A stretch of DNA of 38,505 nucleotides, taken from positions 1-38,505 of the forward strand of contig NZ_MRZO01000011.1 in assembly GCF_002732165.1 (NCBI RefSeq), in the 5' to 3' direction. Position numbers and translations under genes: made by a program. The stretch is from Staphylococcus xylosus. Lineage in GTDB: Bacteria; Bacillota; Bacilli; Staphylococcales; Staphylococcaceae. Below, one piece after another: positions 23,738 through 34,316 of this stretch (the stretch's first letter is position 1; each line of letters starts with the position of its first letter). The notes below the pieces were generated by a model, which saw only the letters and a program-made list of their open reading frames with translations, ran no database searches and had not been told where the DNA came from.

Positions 23738-24112
23738 TTACTTCACTTTCGCTATTAATTCGATTTCAACTTTAACATCTTTCGGCAATCTTGCCACTTC
23801 AACACAACTTCTCGCTGGTTGATGTTCATTAAAGTACTTGCCATAAACTTCATTTATATTTTGAAATTCATTCATATCAGCAATGAAAATAGTAGCTTTA
23901 ATCACTGAATCTAAATCCGATCCAGCTTGGTCTAACACGACTTTTAAATTTTCTAGAACTTGTGTCGTTTGCTCTTTTACATCTTCACTGACAATTTCTC
24001 CATTTAAATTTAATGGAATTTGTCCTGAAGTGAATACAAGTCCATTTATTTCAGTTGCATGCGAGTATGGCCCTAACGCTTCGGGCGCCTTTTCCGTATT
24101 AATAACTTTCAT
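23738..24112 (-). CDS. ridA: RidA-family enamine/imine deaminase (YabJ)
   Basis: Hydrolyses reactive 2-aminoacrylate and related enamines from PLP enzymes, which protects the cell. The 124 aa have the family pattern: APEALGPYSHA near the start, FTSGQIPLN, and the active-site arginine in PARSCVEVARLP. In B. subtilis YabJ is linked to purine regulation and lies after purR, as here. GGAG is 13 bases upstream of the ATG, longer than usual, so the translation rate may be modest. No clear sigma-B promoter is visible in front of it (see rejected items). Confidence 0.95.
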   Translation of the reverse strand: MKVINTEKAPEALGPYSHATEINGLVFTSGQIPLNLNGEIVSEDVKEQTTQVLENLKVVLDQAGSDLDSVIKATIFIADMNEFQNINEVYGKYFNEHQPARSCVEVARLPKDVKVEIELIAKVK

Positions 24113-24130
24113 GATGTCGAAATCGCTCCT

Positions 24131-24955
24131 TTAAGAAAATTTAGTTAAACTGTTGCCTTGTTCCACCTTAAATTCCTGATTGTATTCATCTACATCAGAT
24201 AATCTAACTAAGGAAGTATAATCTTCAATTAATCTTTGCTTAACTTCTTTTGATTCTACTAGTACCGATACCCCTTTAACATGTGCTTTAAACTCATTCA
24301 TCAAATTCATCACACCATTTATTGAACCACCTGCACGCATGAAATCATCTACGACAAGTACATTGGAATTCTCAGGTAACGTTCTCTTTGATAGCACCAT
24401 GGTCTCGATTTTTCGAGAAGAACCAGATACGTAATTTATAGAAACTGTAGAACCTTCAGTCACTTTATTATCTTTACGAATAACAACTACAGGTAAATTC
24501 AGTACATTCGCAACTGAATTTGCAAGTGAGATACCCTTAGTAGCAATCGTTACAATAGCATCTAACTCCTCATCCATATATAACGTTGCTATTAATTTGC
24601 CAACCCGATTCAATAAAGTAGGATTCCCCATTAAATCAGATAAAAATAAATAACCACCAGGCAATAATCGTTCTTTCTCTTGCAAATGTTCTATCACTTC
24701 ATCAATAACTTCTGTAGCTTCTGCTTTGCTCATCTCAGGCTTGTAAGTAACACCCCCACTAGCACCTGCAGTAGTAATTACTGTTCCAAGCTTTTCTTTT
24801 TGAAAAGTTGTTTTTATAATTTGAACATCTTCACTAATGGAAGACTTCGCTTGCTTAAATTTTTGTACAAAATACGTTAACGGTATCAACTTATTCGGAT
24901 TGTTCATTAAATATTGAGTCATATAAACAATTCGTTCACTTCTTTTATAGCGCAT
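24131..24955 (-). CDS. purR: purine operon repressor PurR
   Basis: Represses purine synthesis genes and responds to PRPP. The 274 aa have an N-terminal winged helix (RYKRSERIVYMTQYLM, PLTYFVQKFKQAKSSISEDVQII) and a C-terminal phosphoribosyltransferase-like domain with the PRPP motif VLVVDDFMRAGGS. I chose the ATG at 24955 (MRYKRSE), since AGAAGGG is about nine bases upstream; the ATG at 24964 directly abuts that site. It lies after ispE and before ridA, as in B. subtilis. Confidence 0.97.
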   Translation of the reverse strand: MRYKRSERIVYMTQYLMNNPNKLIPLTYFVQKFKQAKSSISEDVQIIKTTFQKEKLGTVITTAGASGGVTYKPEMSKAEATEVIDEVIEHLQEKERLLPGGYLFLSDLMGNPTLLNRVGKLIATLYMDEELDAIVTIATKGISLANSVANVLNLPVVVIRKDNKVTEGSTVSINYVSGSSRKIETMVLSKRTLPENSNVLVVDDFMRAGGSINGVMNLMNEFKAHVKGVSVLVESKEVKQRLIEDYTSLVRLSDVDEYNQEFKVEQGNSLTKFS

Positions 24956-24974
24956 TCGATTCATCCCTTCTCAA

Positions 24975-25823
24975 TTAGCCTAATAGTCTTACAATGTGCA
25001 CTTCATTACAACAACCGTTAACAGCATTGTATACGTGCTTTGCTTGTCGTTCTTTTCGTGTTAATCCATAAACAGTAGGTCCACTACCGCTCATAACAGC
25101 GCCATCTGCTCCGTTTTCTAGCATGTTGGCCTTTATTTTTAAAATTTCTGTATGCATCTTACCCGAGACAGGTTCCAATCGGTTTGACAGACTTTTACAT
25201 AATAAGTCATAATCCTCTGCGATCAAGGCCGCTTCACATGCTTCAGTATGGACAGTATAAGGTTGCTTTAGGTCCAGCTTTTTAAATATATCCGGAGAAG
25301 ATATACCTAAATTAGGTTTAGCTACTACCACCCATGCAGAAGGTGGTTTATCTAAAAATTTAATAATTTCACCTTTACCTTTACATAATGCAGTTTTCCC
25401 TAGAATACAAAATGGAATATCTGTTCCAATCTGTATCCCCAACTCACATAGTTCTTTAAGCGGTCGATTTAAATTATATAATCGATTCATCCCTCTCATT
25501 GTTGCTGCAGCATCAGTAGACCCACCTGCCAAACCAGCCGAGACAGGAATATTTTTGTCTATAGTAATAGTTATACCTTGTTTCAAATTATAGGTCTTTT
25601 TCATTAATTCTGCAGCTTTATACGCTAAATTTTTGTTATCGGAGGGAACATAGGATTGTTCTACGTCAACAATTATCTTTTTGTCTTTACGTAGTTCAAA
25701 TGACAATCTATCATTTAAATCAATTGTCGTCATTATCATTTCAACTTCATGAAAACCATCATCTCGTTTAAAGAGTGTGTCCAACGTCAAATTTATCTTC
25801 GCTGGTGCTGTTTCATATATCAT
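24975..25823 (-). CDS. ispE: 4-diphosphocytidyl-2-C-methyl-D-erythritol kinase-like protein
   Basis: A GHMP-family kinase named for the MEP isoprenoid pathway. The 282 aa match the staphylococcal length. [11 protein letters not shown] and the ATP-binding [19 protein letters not shown] are clear, and SGSGPTVYG is near the end. I start at ATG 25823 because GAGGGTGG lies just upstream; the frame is open to 25871. Staphylococci make isoprenoids by the mevalonate pathway, so the physiological role is open. Confidence 0.88.
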   Translation of the reverse strand: MIYETAPAKINLTLDTLFKRDDGFHEVEMIMTTIDLNDRLSFELRKDKKIIVDVEQSYVPSDNKNLAYKAAELMKKTYNLKQGITITIDKNIPVSAGLAGGSTDAAATMRGMNRLYNLNRPLKELCELGIQIGTDIPFCILGKTALCKGKGEIIKFLDKPPSAWVVVAKPNLGISSPDIFKKLDLKQPYTVHTEACEAALIAEDYDLLCKSLSNRLEPVSGKMHTEILKIKANMLENGADGAVMSGSGPTVYGLTRKERQAKHVYNAVNGCCNEVHIVRLLG

Positions 25824-25861
25824 ATTCCCACCCTCTTCCAATTCGATATGGTAATAAAATG

Positions 25862-25870
25862 ATTTTAACA
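25862..25870 (-). promoter_or_regulatory. extended -10 promoter element of the ispE-purR-ridA unit
   Basis: TGTTAAAAT on the minus strand, with a weak -35 (ACAACG at 17 bp). The predicted start is about 30 nt before the ispE ATG. Confidence 0.4.
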
Positions 25871-26054
25871 TATTGTTAACATTGCGTTGTTAGTTTTTTA
25901 AAACTTAATATTTTCTATTGCTACTTTATTAATAAAAAACCGTTAAATGGACCAAATTAAAATTTAAAAACATATTTCTTAACTTACTATTTTACAATAT
26001 TATTTATTGTAGATAAAACTATTACCTACTCTTAAATGAAATAATATTAATATA
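25871..26054. other. AT-rich gap upstream of ispE
   Basis: I see no ORF or RNA gene here. There is one short inverted repeat (TAACA/TGTTA, about 25877-25893) followed by a T-run on the plus strand, which is too weak to call. Confidence 0.5.
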
Positions 26055-26093
26055 ATAAAAAAGGTATGCTAGCGTCATTACACTAACATACCT
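26055..26093 (-). terminator. terminator after veg
   Basis: AGGTATG and CATACCT with inner TTAGTG/CGCTAG pairing make a 13-bp stem with one or two weak pairs, followed by six T on the minus strand. It lies 85 nt after the veg stop. Confidence 0.88.
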
Positions 26094-26178
26094 ATTATTT
26101 AAATTCGTTCTCATATTAAAGTTTAAATTGAAAAATAAGGCATCATCATGAGCCAAACTTAATTTAAATTTGTTTTAT

Positions 26179-26442
26179 TTAGTGTGCAATTGCTTCTTGA
26201 TGATTATCACCTTCAAAAGAAACTTGTACGTTTTCAGTTAAAACATCAGTGTATGTATAGGATACACGCTCAAAATTATAAATATCTTGATCTAGTTCAA
26301 CAATAAAAACAGAAGGGTATGTTTCTTTCAAAACACCACTACGTTCAATTGTTTTTTTACGTCCACCATTCGCTTTAAGTACAATTCTGTTCCCTAATTG
26401 ACAATCAAGTGAATTTTTGATGTCTCCAATAGATTTTGGCAT
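26179..26442 (-). CDS. veg: Veg protein
   Basis: An 87-aa small basic protein, widely conserved in Firmicutes. In B. subtilis Veg stimulates biofilm matrix genes and is produced from a very strong promoter. Recognised by [35 protein letters not shown] and [18 protein letters not shown]. The ribosome binding site GAGGTGG lies close to the ATG. Two consensus-like promoters precede it, so high expression is likely here too. The molecular role is not known from sequence. Confidence 0.95.
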   Translation of the reverse strand: MPKSIGDIKNSLDCQLGNRIVLKANGGRKKTIERSGVLKETYPSVFIVELDQDIYNFERVSYTYTDVLTENVQVSFEGDNHQEAIAH

Positions 26443-26467
26443 ATTGCTCCACCTCGCTACAAGTTGT

Positions 26468-26497
26468 ATAATAACACATTTTGAGGGTTTTTGTCAA
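26468..26497 (-). promoter_or_regulatory. proximal veg promoter
   Basis: TTGACA (26492-26497), 18-bp spacer, TATTAT (26468-26473). The start falls about 20 nt before the veg ATG. Confidence 0.7.
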
Positions 26498-26508
26498 ATA
26501 AAATTTCA

Positions 26509-26537
26509 ATTTTAGCAAGGTAAAGCGGACTTGTCAA
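26509..26537 (-). promoter_or_regulatory. distal veg promoter
   Basis: TTGACA (26532-26537), 17-bp spacer, TAAAAT (26509-26514) with an extended TG (TGCTAAAAT). This is a near-perfect promoter and begins five bases after the rsmA stop. Confidence 0.8.
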
Positions 26538-26541
26538 TAAT

Positions 26542-27432
<891 letters not shown>

Positions 27433-27984
27433 TTAACTTTCACTTCCCTCATTATCACTTAGTGCATTTCTAACATCTGCTTCTGTATAACCAAATGCAT
27501 TTAGCTTATTCAATAACTGTTTACCATTAGAATGACCAATATGCAATTTACGTCCTAACGTTTCCCTTTTCTTACGCGCATCTTTACCAACGAGTAAGCC
27601 TAAGTCAATCAACACTTCTTTACTTATTGATTCATGCCCTTCTTCAAAAGGCGTGCTTACATTCATTAATGCCTCTTTAATATCTTCAACATTAGCATGT
27701 TCTACGCCTATTTTCCCACGCTTATTTTTAGCCTTATCTCGATCGATATAGGCGTGTTTAACACCAGGGATGTGTTTTTGAATCGTATTTCTTATTTTAT
27801 CACCTGGGAAATCTGGGTCAGTAAGTATAATGACGCCTCTTGTCTCAAATGCTCGTGCAATAACCTCTAACGTTACTTGATTAATAGCACTACCATTTGT
27901 CTCAATCGTATCACATTCAACCGCTCTTTTTACTCGTTCCGTATCGTCTCTGCCTTCAACTACAATAAATTCATTTATCTTCAT
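27433..27984 (-). CDS. rnmV: ribonuclease M5
   Basis: Toprim-domain endonuclease that matures 5S rRNA from its precursor, with L18 as cofactor. The 183 aa begin with the Toprim glutamate motif FIVVEGRDDTERV, then the DPDFPGDKIRN metal motif (DxD type). EHANVEDIKEAL is conserved. Its substrate gene (5S) is present twice at the edges of this window. No strong promoter is visible directly upstream; the tatD terminator lies just before it. Confidence 0.96.
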   Translation of the reverse strand: MKINEFIVVEGRDDTERVKRAVECDTIETNGSAINQVTLEVIARAFETRGVIILTDPDFPGDKIRNTIQKHIPGVKHAYIDRDKAKNKRGKIGVEHANVEDIKEALMNVSTPFEEGHESISKEVLIDLGLLVGKDARKKRETLGRKLHIGHSNGKQLLNKLNAFGYTEADVRNALSDNEGSES

Positions 27985-28024
27985 TTATTGTTACACCTTT
28001 CATTACTCACTTCGATTTTAGATA

Positions 28025-28110
28025 AAAATAAAAAAGGTATCGGTGTAAATTATGATGACTACTTAGCCTGTATTTTATCAACTAAGTCTTATCTCAGACC
28101 GATACCTTTT
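28025..28110 (-). terminator. terminator after metS-tatD
   Basis: AAAAGGTATCGGT and ACCGATACCTTTT close a 13-bp stem, followed by TTTTTTATTTTT on the minus strand. The enclosed segment of about 53 nt includes a second partial stem (GACTTAG/CTAAGT), so it is much larger than a usual terminator. Confidence 0.85.
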
Positions 28111-28118
28111 GTAATGTT

Positions 28119-28892
28119 TTATGCTTTTAAATTAAACAATCGTTCTGCATTTTCAGTTGTTTGCTTACACACTTCTTCATAACTCACACCACGTAATTCA
28201 GCAATTTCTTCAGCAACTAGTGTAACTCGTGCTGGCTCATTACGCTTACCTCTATAAGGGTGTGGTGATAAAAATGGCGCATCTGTTTCAACTAATAATC
28301 TATCAAACGGTACATGCTTTGCAACTTCTTTAGGTTGTTTAGCATTTTTAAATGTTACTGGACCACCTAAAGAAACATAAAAGTTCAATTTATTTATGAC
28401 ATCATCTGCAATTTCAGGAGAAGCACTAAAGCTATGCATAATACCGCCAATCTCTTCTGCATGCTCTTCTTTCAAAATATCTATACAATCTTGCGTTGCT
28501 TCTCTATTATGAATGATAATTGGCAGATTAACGCGTTTTGCCAAGGCTATTTGCTTTCTAAATAACGCTTGCTGAATATCTTTAGGTGATTTATCCCAAT
28601 GATAATCCAAACCTGTTTCGCCGATGCCAATCACTTTAGGATGCGCCGCAAGTGCTTCAATCCATTCTAATCGTTCTTCTGTGCAATCAATCGCATCAAC
28701 AGGGTGCCATCCAATAATACCGTAAATAAATTCATATTGGTCAATAAGCTCCATTGTACGCTCAACTGTAGGTGTATCAAAACCGACTACAAACATGCGA
28801 TCCACACCATTTTCTTTAGCGCGTTCAATAACCGCTTCTAAATCTTCGTCATATTGATCTGCATTTAAATGAACATGTGTATCGATAAGCAT
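28119..28892 (-). CDS. tatD: TatD-family metal-dependent deoxyribonuclease
   Basis: Metal-dependent hydrolase of the amidohydrolase fold; characterised members are 3'-5' DNases involved in DNA repair. The 257 aa have metal ligands in DTHVHLN, GIGETGLDYHW, IIHNREA and LVETDAPFLSPHPYRG. It corresponds to B. subtilis yabD, which also follows metS. GGAG lies ten bases before the ATG. It is 25 nt after metS and is presumably co-transcribed. Confidence 0.95.
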   Translation of the reverse strand: MLIDTHVHLNADQYDEDLEAVIERAKENGVDRMFVVGFDTPTVERTMELIDQYEFIYGIIGWHPVDAIDCTEERLEWIEALAAHPKVIGIGETGLDYHWDKSPKDIQQALFRKQIALAKRVNLPIIIHNREATQDCIDILKEEHAEEIGGIMHSFSASPEIADDVINKLNFYVSLGGPVTFKNAKQPKEVAKHVPFDRLLVETDAPFLSPHPYRGKRNEPARVTLVAEEIAELRGVSYEEVCKQTTENAERLFNLKA

Positions 28893-28917
28893 CTCTTAAC
28901 CGCTCCTTAATTTGTAA

Positions 28918-30921
<2,004 letters not shown>

Positions 30922-30926
30922 CTATA

Positions 30927-30955
30927 AATATATCTAAATTCATTTTTGTTTTCAA
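30927..30955 (-). promoter_or_regulatory. promoter of metS-tatD
   Basis: TTGAAA (30950-30955), 17-bp spacer, TATATT (30927-30932). The leader is only about 25 nt, which leaves no room for a T-box. Confidence 0.65.
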
Positions 30956-31055
30956 TGAAGCAGATGTGTATTTCTATTCCGATTTATATGTTAATCATCA
31001 TAAAAATTCTTTGGATAGCATACTAGTCATATCCAGCATTTTTAAGTTTTAATTT

Positions 31056-31146
31056 TGCTATAATTTAAATATGATTAATAATCTCTATCCTATCTACATT
31101 ACCATAAATCACGCATGTTTTGGGAGTTTTTCAACTCTTTTTTCTT
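31056..31146 (+). ncRNA. candidate small RNA on the plus strand, upstream of metS
   Basis: A perfect extended -10 (TGCTATAAT, 31056-31064) points in the plus direction. About 60 nt later is a GGGAGTT/AACTCTT hairpin (31122-31139, core GAGTT/AACTC) with six T. This would give an RNA of about 73 nt from around 31071. It lies in a 340-bp gap between two minus-strand genes, and no plus-strand protein gene is present to explain the signals. No good -35 is seen. Confidence 0.35.
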
Positions 31147-31236
31147 GATTAAATTCGAATTTGTGGTATGACCTTTTTACTTAGATGTATTAATTAATAA
31201 TTTAAACAACCTATGATTTGATCCTCATTATCATAC
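31147..31236. other. remainder of the rsmI-metS gap
   Basis: AT-rich sequence with no convincing terminator for rsmI. A TATCAT/ATGATA stem overlaps the rsmI stop region but has no T-run after it. Confidence 0.4.
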
Positions 31237-32070
31237 TCAAACTTCATGATAAATATCATAAACTTCACTCGTCTTCATTTGGCGCAATTCTGCTACCTGT
31301 TTAATCGCTGCTTTCGGTTTCAAACCTTGATTTATATGATAATCAACATGTGATTTGAGTGACATATCTTCAAACCAAGTCGTGTCTTCCACTGGTTCTG
31401 CACCTTCAATAAGTACTACAAACTCACCCTTAGTCGGAATACTTTCATCATTAAGACGATCTAGTACATTTCCTACATAGTCAGTAACGATTTGTTCGAA
31501 TTTTTTTGTCAGTTCTCTGCCCAAAGATATCTTCCGCTCTCTATCAATCTTTTGGATTGTTTTAACCGTATCTTTCACACGATGTGGCGACTCATAAATA
31601 ATTAATGTGCTATTTTCATACATACGTTGTTCTAAATATGATTGTTTTTGTTTATCTTTTCGTGGCAAAAATCCTAAAAACGTATAAGTAAAAGAAGGTA
31701 AGCCACTCGCCATTAGTGCAGTTAGGCCTGCATTTGGTCCAGGTATACTCTCTACTCTTATACCATTTTCTCTAGCTGCAACGACAAGTTCATATCCAGG
31801 GTCACTGATTAGTGGCAAACCAGCATCTGATACTAATGCTATATTAATACCTTGTTGCAATTGTTCAATAAGATAATCTGTTTGTTGTTCTTTATTATGG
31901 TCATGATAAGATTTAAGCGGTGCTTGTATATCATAATGCGCACATAATTTTTTCGTCACTCTTGTATCTTCACATGCAATCAAATCTACGTTTCTTAAAG
32001 TATCAACAGCGCGATATGTAATATCCGCCAAGTTACCAATAGGCGTTCCTACTAAATATAATGTCGACAT
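31237..32070 (-). CDS. rsmI: 16S rRNA (cytidine1402-2'-O)-methyltransferase
   Basis: SAM-dependent enzyme that 2'-O-methylates C1402 in the decoding centre. The 277 aa have the tetrapyrrole-methylase-like fold with LYLVGTPIGNLADIT, IACEDTRVTKKL, VSDAGLPLISDPGYELV and the SAM loop PGPNAGLTALMASGLP. It begins three bases after the yazA-like stop and ends the trmN6-yazA-rsmI unit. Confidence 0.96.
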   Translation of the reverse strand: MSTLYLVGTPIGNLADITYRAVDTLRNVDLIACEDTRVTKKLCAHYDIQAPLKSYHDHNKEQQTDYLIEQLQQGINIALVSDAGLPLISDPGYELVVAARENGIRVESIPGPNAGLTALMASGLPSFTYTFLGFLPRKDKQKQSYLEQRMYENSTLIIYESPHRVKDTVKTIQKIDRERKISLGRELTKKFEQIVTDYVGNVLDRLNDESIPTKGEFVVLIEGAEPVEDTTWFEDMSLKSHVDYHINQGLKPKAAIKQVAELRQMKTSEVYDIYHEV

Positions 32071-32073
32071 AAT

Positions 32074-32322
32074 CTAACCCTCACTTATTAATTCTAATTT
32101 TTGTTGACGTGTATATGTTTTAATTTCATACTCGCGTTTCAATGCTTCAGACTTTGTATTGAACATTTCCTGATAAACGAGTTGTACCGGACGCCTTATT
32201 TTCGTATATTTAGCCCCTTGTCCGTTGTTATGTTTAGCTACTCGTTGTGTAACATCTTTTGCATAACCCGTATATAAACTACCATCTTTACATTTAACTA
32301 TATAAATATAATGTTTATCCAT
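32074..32322 (-). CDS. GIY-YIG domain protein (YazA/UPF0213 type)
   Basis: An 82-aa single-domain GIY-YIG protein. The catalytic core is YIYIVKCKDGSLYTGYAKDV, with a downstream arginine (RVAKHNNGQGAKYTKIRRP) and a glutamate in ALKREYEIK. The GIY-YIG fold is a nuclease fold, but the role of this small family is unknown. Its ATG overlaps the end of the methyltransferase gene by eight bp, so the two are coupled, and rsmI follows at once. An RNA-related role is an inference from neighbours only. Confidence 0.9.
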   Translation of the reverse strand: MDKHYIYIVKCKDGSLYTGYAKDVTQRVAKHNNGQGAKYTKIRRPVQLVYQEMFNTKSEALKREYEIKTYTRQQKLELISEG

Positions 32323-33040
32323 AATATATTTCTCTCATTTCCTCGGTATAAGTGCCATCATTATTATAAATATAAAATGGTGGCTGTATGTCTAAACCTT
32401 GGTTACCACCTTTTCTACCTTCCACAACTATTGTCTGCGCCACCTTATCTTGTTTACTATATACAAAGTAGAGTTTTTTAGGTTCGATTTGATATGCTCT
32501 CATATAACTTAAGACATCCATAAGACGTTCCGCTCTATGAACCATTACCATCCGTCCACCTTGTTTTAATAAGTGTCTAGCTGCTAAACAGCAGTCTTCT
32601 AATGTACACATTATCTCATGCCTAGCTATTTTATGTGCATCTTTTTGATGTTGATGTTGTTGATTGACTTTAAAGTATGGTGGGTTGCAAGTGACAAGGC
32701 TATATTGTGATGGCTTAAACTGTTGATGTGCTTCCTTCAAATCCATATGATACATATGGATTCTATCACCTAATTGATTATATGCGATACTTCTTTGTGC
32801 CATATCAACTAGTTGTTGCTGGATTTCTATACCATCTATATTATGTTTTCCTTTATTTGAAATTAATAGAGGAATAACTCCATTTCCTGAGCACAAATCC
32901 ATAATCGTATCTTGCTTTTTAACTTTTGTAAAATGAGCGAGTAATAGTGCATCAGTAGAAAAAGAAAAAACTTCATCATTTTGTATAATTCTCAAATTTT
33001 CTTTTGTTAAATAATCTAATCTTTCATCTGCTAAAAGCAT
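32315..33040 (-). CDS. tRNA1(Val) adenine-N6-methyltransferase-like protein (TrmN6/YabB type)
   Basis: A Rossmann-fold methyltransferase of 241 aa. SAM motif I is IMDLCSGNGVIPLLIS and the catalytic N6-adenine motif is TCNPPYF. It belongs to the TrmN6/YabB group; in E. coli the homologue methylates A37 of tRNA1-Val. The frame opens at a TTG (33055), but GGAGG lies eight bases before the ATG at 33040, giving MLLADERLDYL. The ribosome binding site directly follows the T-run of the yabA terminator, so its expression may depend on read-through (see findings). Confidence 0.9.
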   Translation of the reverse strand: MLLADERLDYLTKENLRIIQNDEVFSFSTDALLLAHFTKVKKQDTIMDLCSGNGVIPLLISNKGKHNIDGIEIQQQLVDMAQRSIAYNQLGDRIHMYHMDLKEAHQQFKPSQYSLVTCNPPYFKVNQQHQHQKDAHKIARHEIMCTLEDCCLAARHLLKQGGRMVMVHRAERLMDVLSYMRAYQIEPKKLYFVYSKQDKVAQTIVVEGRKGGNQGLDIQPPFYIYNNDGTYTEEMREIYYG

Positions 33041-33053
33041 CTTTCTAACCTCC

Positions 33054-33112
33054 AAAAAAGAGGATAAGGTAACGATGCTTAATAATCAAGCCTATCGTTA
33101 CTGCTCATCCTC
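33054..33112 (-). terminator. strong terminator after yabA, abutting the next ribosome binding site
   Basis: GAGGAT and ATCCTC are the outer arms and AGTAACGAT/ATCGTTAC the inner arms, followed by six T (33054-33059). The T-run runs straight into GGAGG of the trmN6-like gene. Confidence 0.9.
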
Positions 33113-33153
33113 AATTACATATGATCACTATTGATTTTGTTCTTTATCAGCTT

Positions 33154-33495
33154 TTATTCCGTTAACACTTCAAGACAAAACAGGCAATCATCGCCTTTTC
33201 TATGTTTCCCGAACAATTCACCATTACAAATATGAAAACCCTCTTTATAAAGCATAGCCAAATTATCTTTACTGCGAAGGGGTTGTTTAACAGGGGTTTT
33301 CTTACCTTGTTCTACATTTTTAGATTGTTCTTCTTTATCTATCAATGTTTTTAGATTCTCATTCTCGATTTGTAAGGCGACATTTTCTTCAATTAATTCA
33401 ACTGTAAGTTTTTTTAAATTAACCATATCAGTGTTGATCTGATTAATATTTGATTCTAAATTCGCTAATTTTTCAAATATGTCGCTACGATTCAA
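33154..33495 (-). CDS. yabA: replication initiation control protein YabA
   Basis: Negative regulator of replication initiation that binds DnaA and the sliding clamp DnaN. The 113 aa have an N-terminal coiled coil (about 1-60, for tetramerisation) and a C-terminal zinc-binding domain with the residues H and C in [10 protein letters not shown] and CLFC near the end. It follows ricT with a 15-nt gap and is the last gene of the yaaO-to-yabA unit, as shown by the terminator. Confidence 0.95.
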   Translation of the reverse strand: MNRSDIFEKLANLESNINQINTDMVNLKKLTVELIEENVALQIENENLKTLIDKEEQSKNVEQGKKTPVKQPLRSKDNLAMLYKEGFHICNGELFGKHRKGDDCLFCLEVLTE

Positions 33496-33510
33496 TGTTA
33501 TTTGGGCCTC

Positions 33511-34314
33511 CTAATTTAATGTCTCTAATTCTTCCATTTTATATTCAAGTGGCTGTTCAAGTCCTTCAACCTTTACCTGCATAGAAACATCTAAAATATT
33601 TAGGCCAATCACTTTACCATTGCCTTCCGGAGTTTGAATAGCTTCTCCTACATCAGGTAATTGGGCGCGCGCCTCTTCATAATAGTCATTTTCATATTTA
33701 AGACAACACATCAGACGCCCGCAAGCCCCTGAAATTTTAGTAGGATTAAGTGATAAATTTTGATCTTTTGCCATTTTTATAGAAACGGGTTCAAAGTCAC
33801 CTAAAAACGTAGCACAGCATAAAGAACGTCCACACGGTCCAATACCACCCAGTAATTTTGCTTCATCTCTAACACCTATTTGTCTTAACTCAATACGTGT
33901 TTTTAGCTTTTGTGCTAGAACCTTCACTAATTTTCTAAAATCAACGCGTTCATCCGATGTGAAATTAAAAATTACTTTTGATTTATCTAATGTAAATTCA
34001 CAGTTCACTAGCCTCATTTCTAGACTCTGCTGTTGAATCGTATTTTTGCATAATGTCATCGCCTCTTCGGCATCTTTTTCATTTTGCTCATATTGACTTA
34101 AATCCTCATCTGTTGCATGACGGACAATTTCTTTTAAAGGTAGTGTTACATCTTCATCTGCAACATCTAATGGCGCATATTTCACACGCCCCATCTCTAA
34201 TCCTCTTTTAGATTCAACTACTACCCAATCACCTACATTTAAATCGAAATTTTTCGGCGAATAGTATTCCATTTTTCCCGATTTTTGAAAATCAATTCCT
34301 ACTACATTTTGCAT
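33511..34314 (-). CDS. ricT: RicT (YaaT), PSP1-domain protein of the RicA-RicF-RicT complex
   Basis: A 267-aa PSP1-domain protein. With RicA (YmcA) and RicF (YlbF) it forms an Fe-S complex that directs RNase Y-dependent mRNA processing and phosphorelay control in B. subtilis. The cysteine clusters CGRSLCC and CGRLMCC, which are the cluster ligands in this family, are intact. RIELRQIGVRDEAKLLGGIGP is conserved. The start is two bases after the holB stop. Confidence 0.95.
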   Translation of the reverse strand: MQNVVGIDFQKSGKMEYYSPKNFDLNVGDWVVVESKRGLEMGRVKYAPLDVADEDVTLPLKEIVRHATDEDLSQYEQNEKDAEEAMTLCKNTIQQQSLEMRLVNCEFTLDKSKVIFNFTSDERVDFRKLVKVLAQKLKTRIELRQIGVRDEAKLLGGIGPCGRSLCCATFLGDFEPVSIKMAKDQNLSLNPTKISGACGRLMCCLKYENDYYEEARAQLPDVGEAIQTPEGNGKVIGLNILDVSMQVKVEGLEQPLEYKMEELETLN

Positions 34315-34316
34315 CT

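Noticed and set aside
24113..24160. Sigma-B promoter in front of ridA-spoVG
   Set aside because: A GTTTAA is present at a -35-like place inside the end of purR, but no GGGTAT-like -10 follows at 12-15 bp. Such a promoter is known in S. aureus but I cannot show it here.
24956..25000. PurR operator near purR
   Set aside because: I found no paired CCGAAC-type PurBoxes near purR or prs; single GAACG-like words are chance.
31071..31148. A 25-codon plus-strand ORF starting at an ATG seven bases after the extended -10 (MINNLYPIYITI...)
   Set aside because: It has no ribosome binding site and its stop lies after the terminator T-run, so the mRNA would end without a stop. I keep the locus as a candidate small RNA only.
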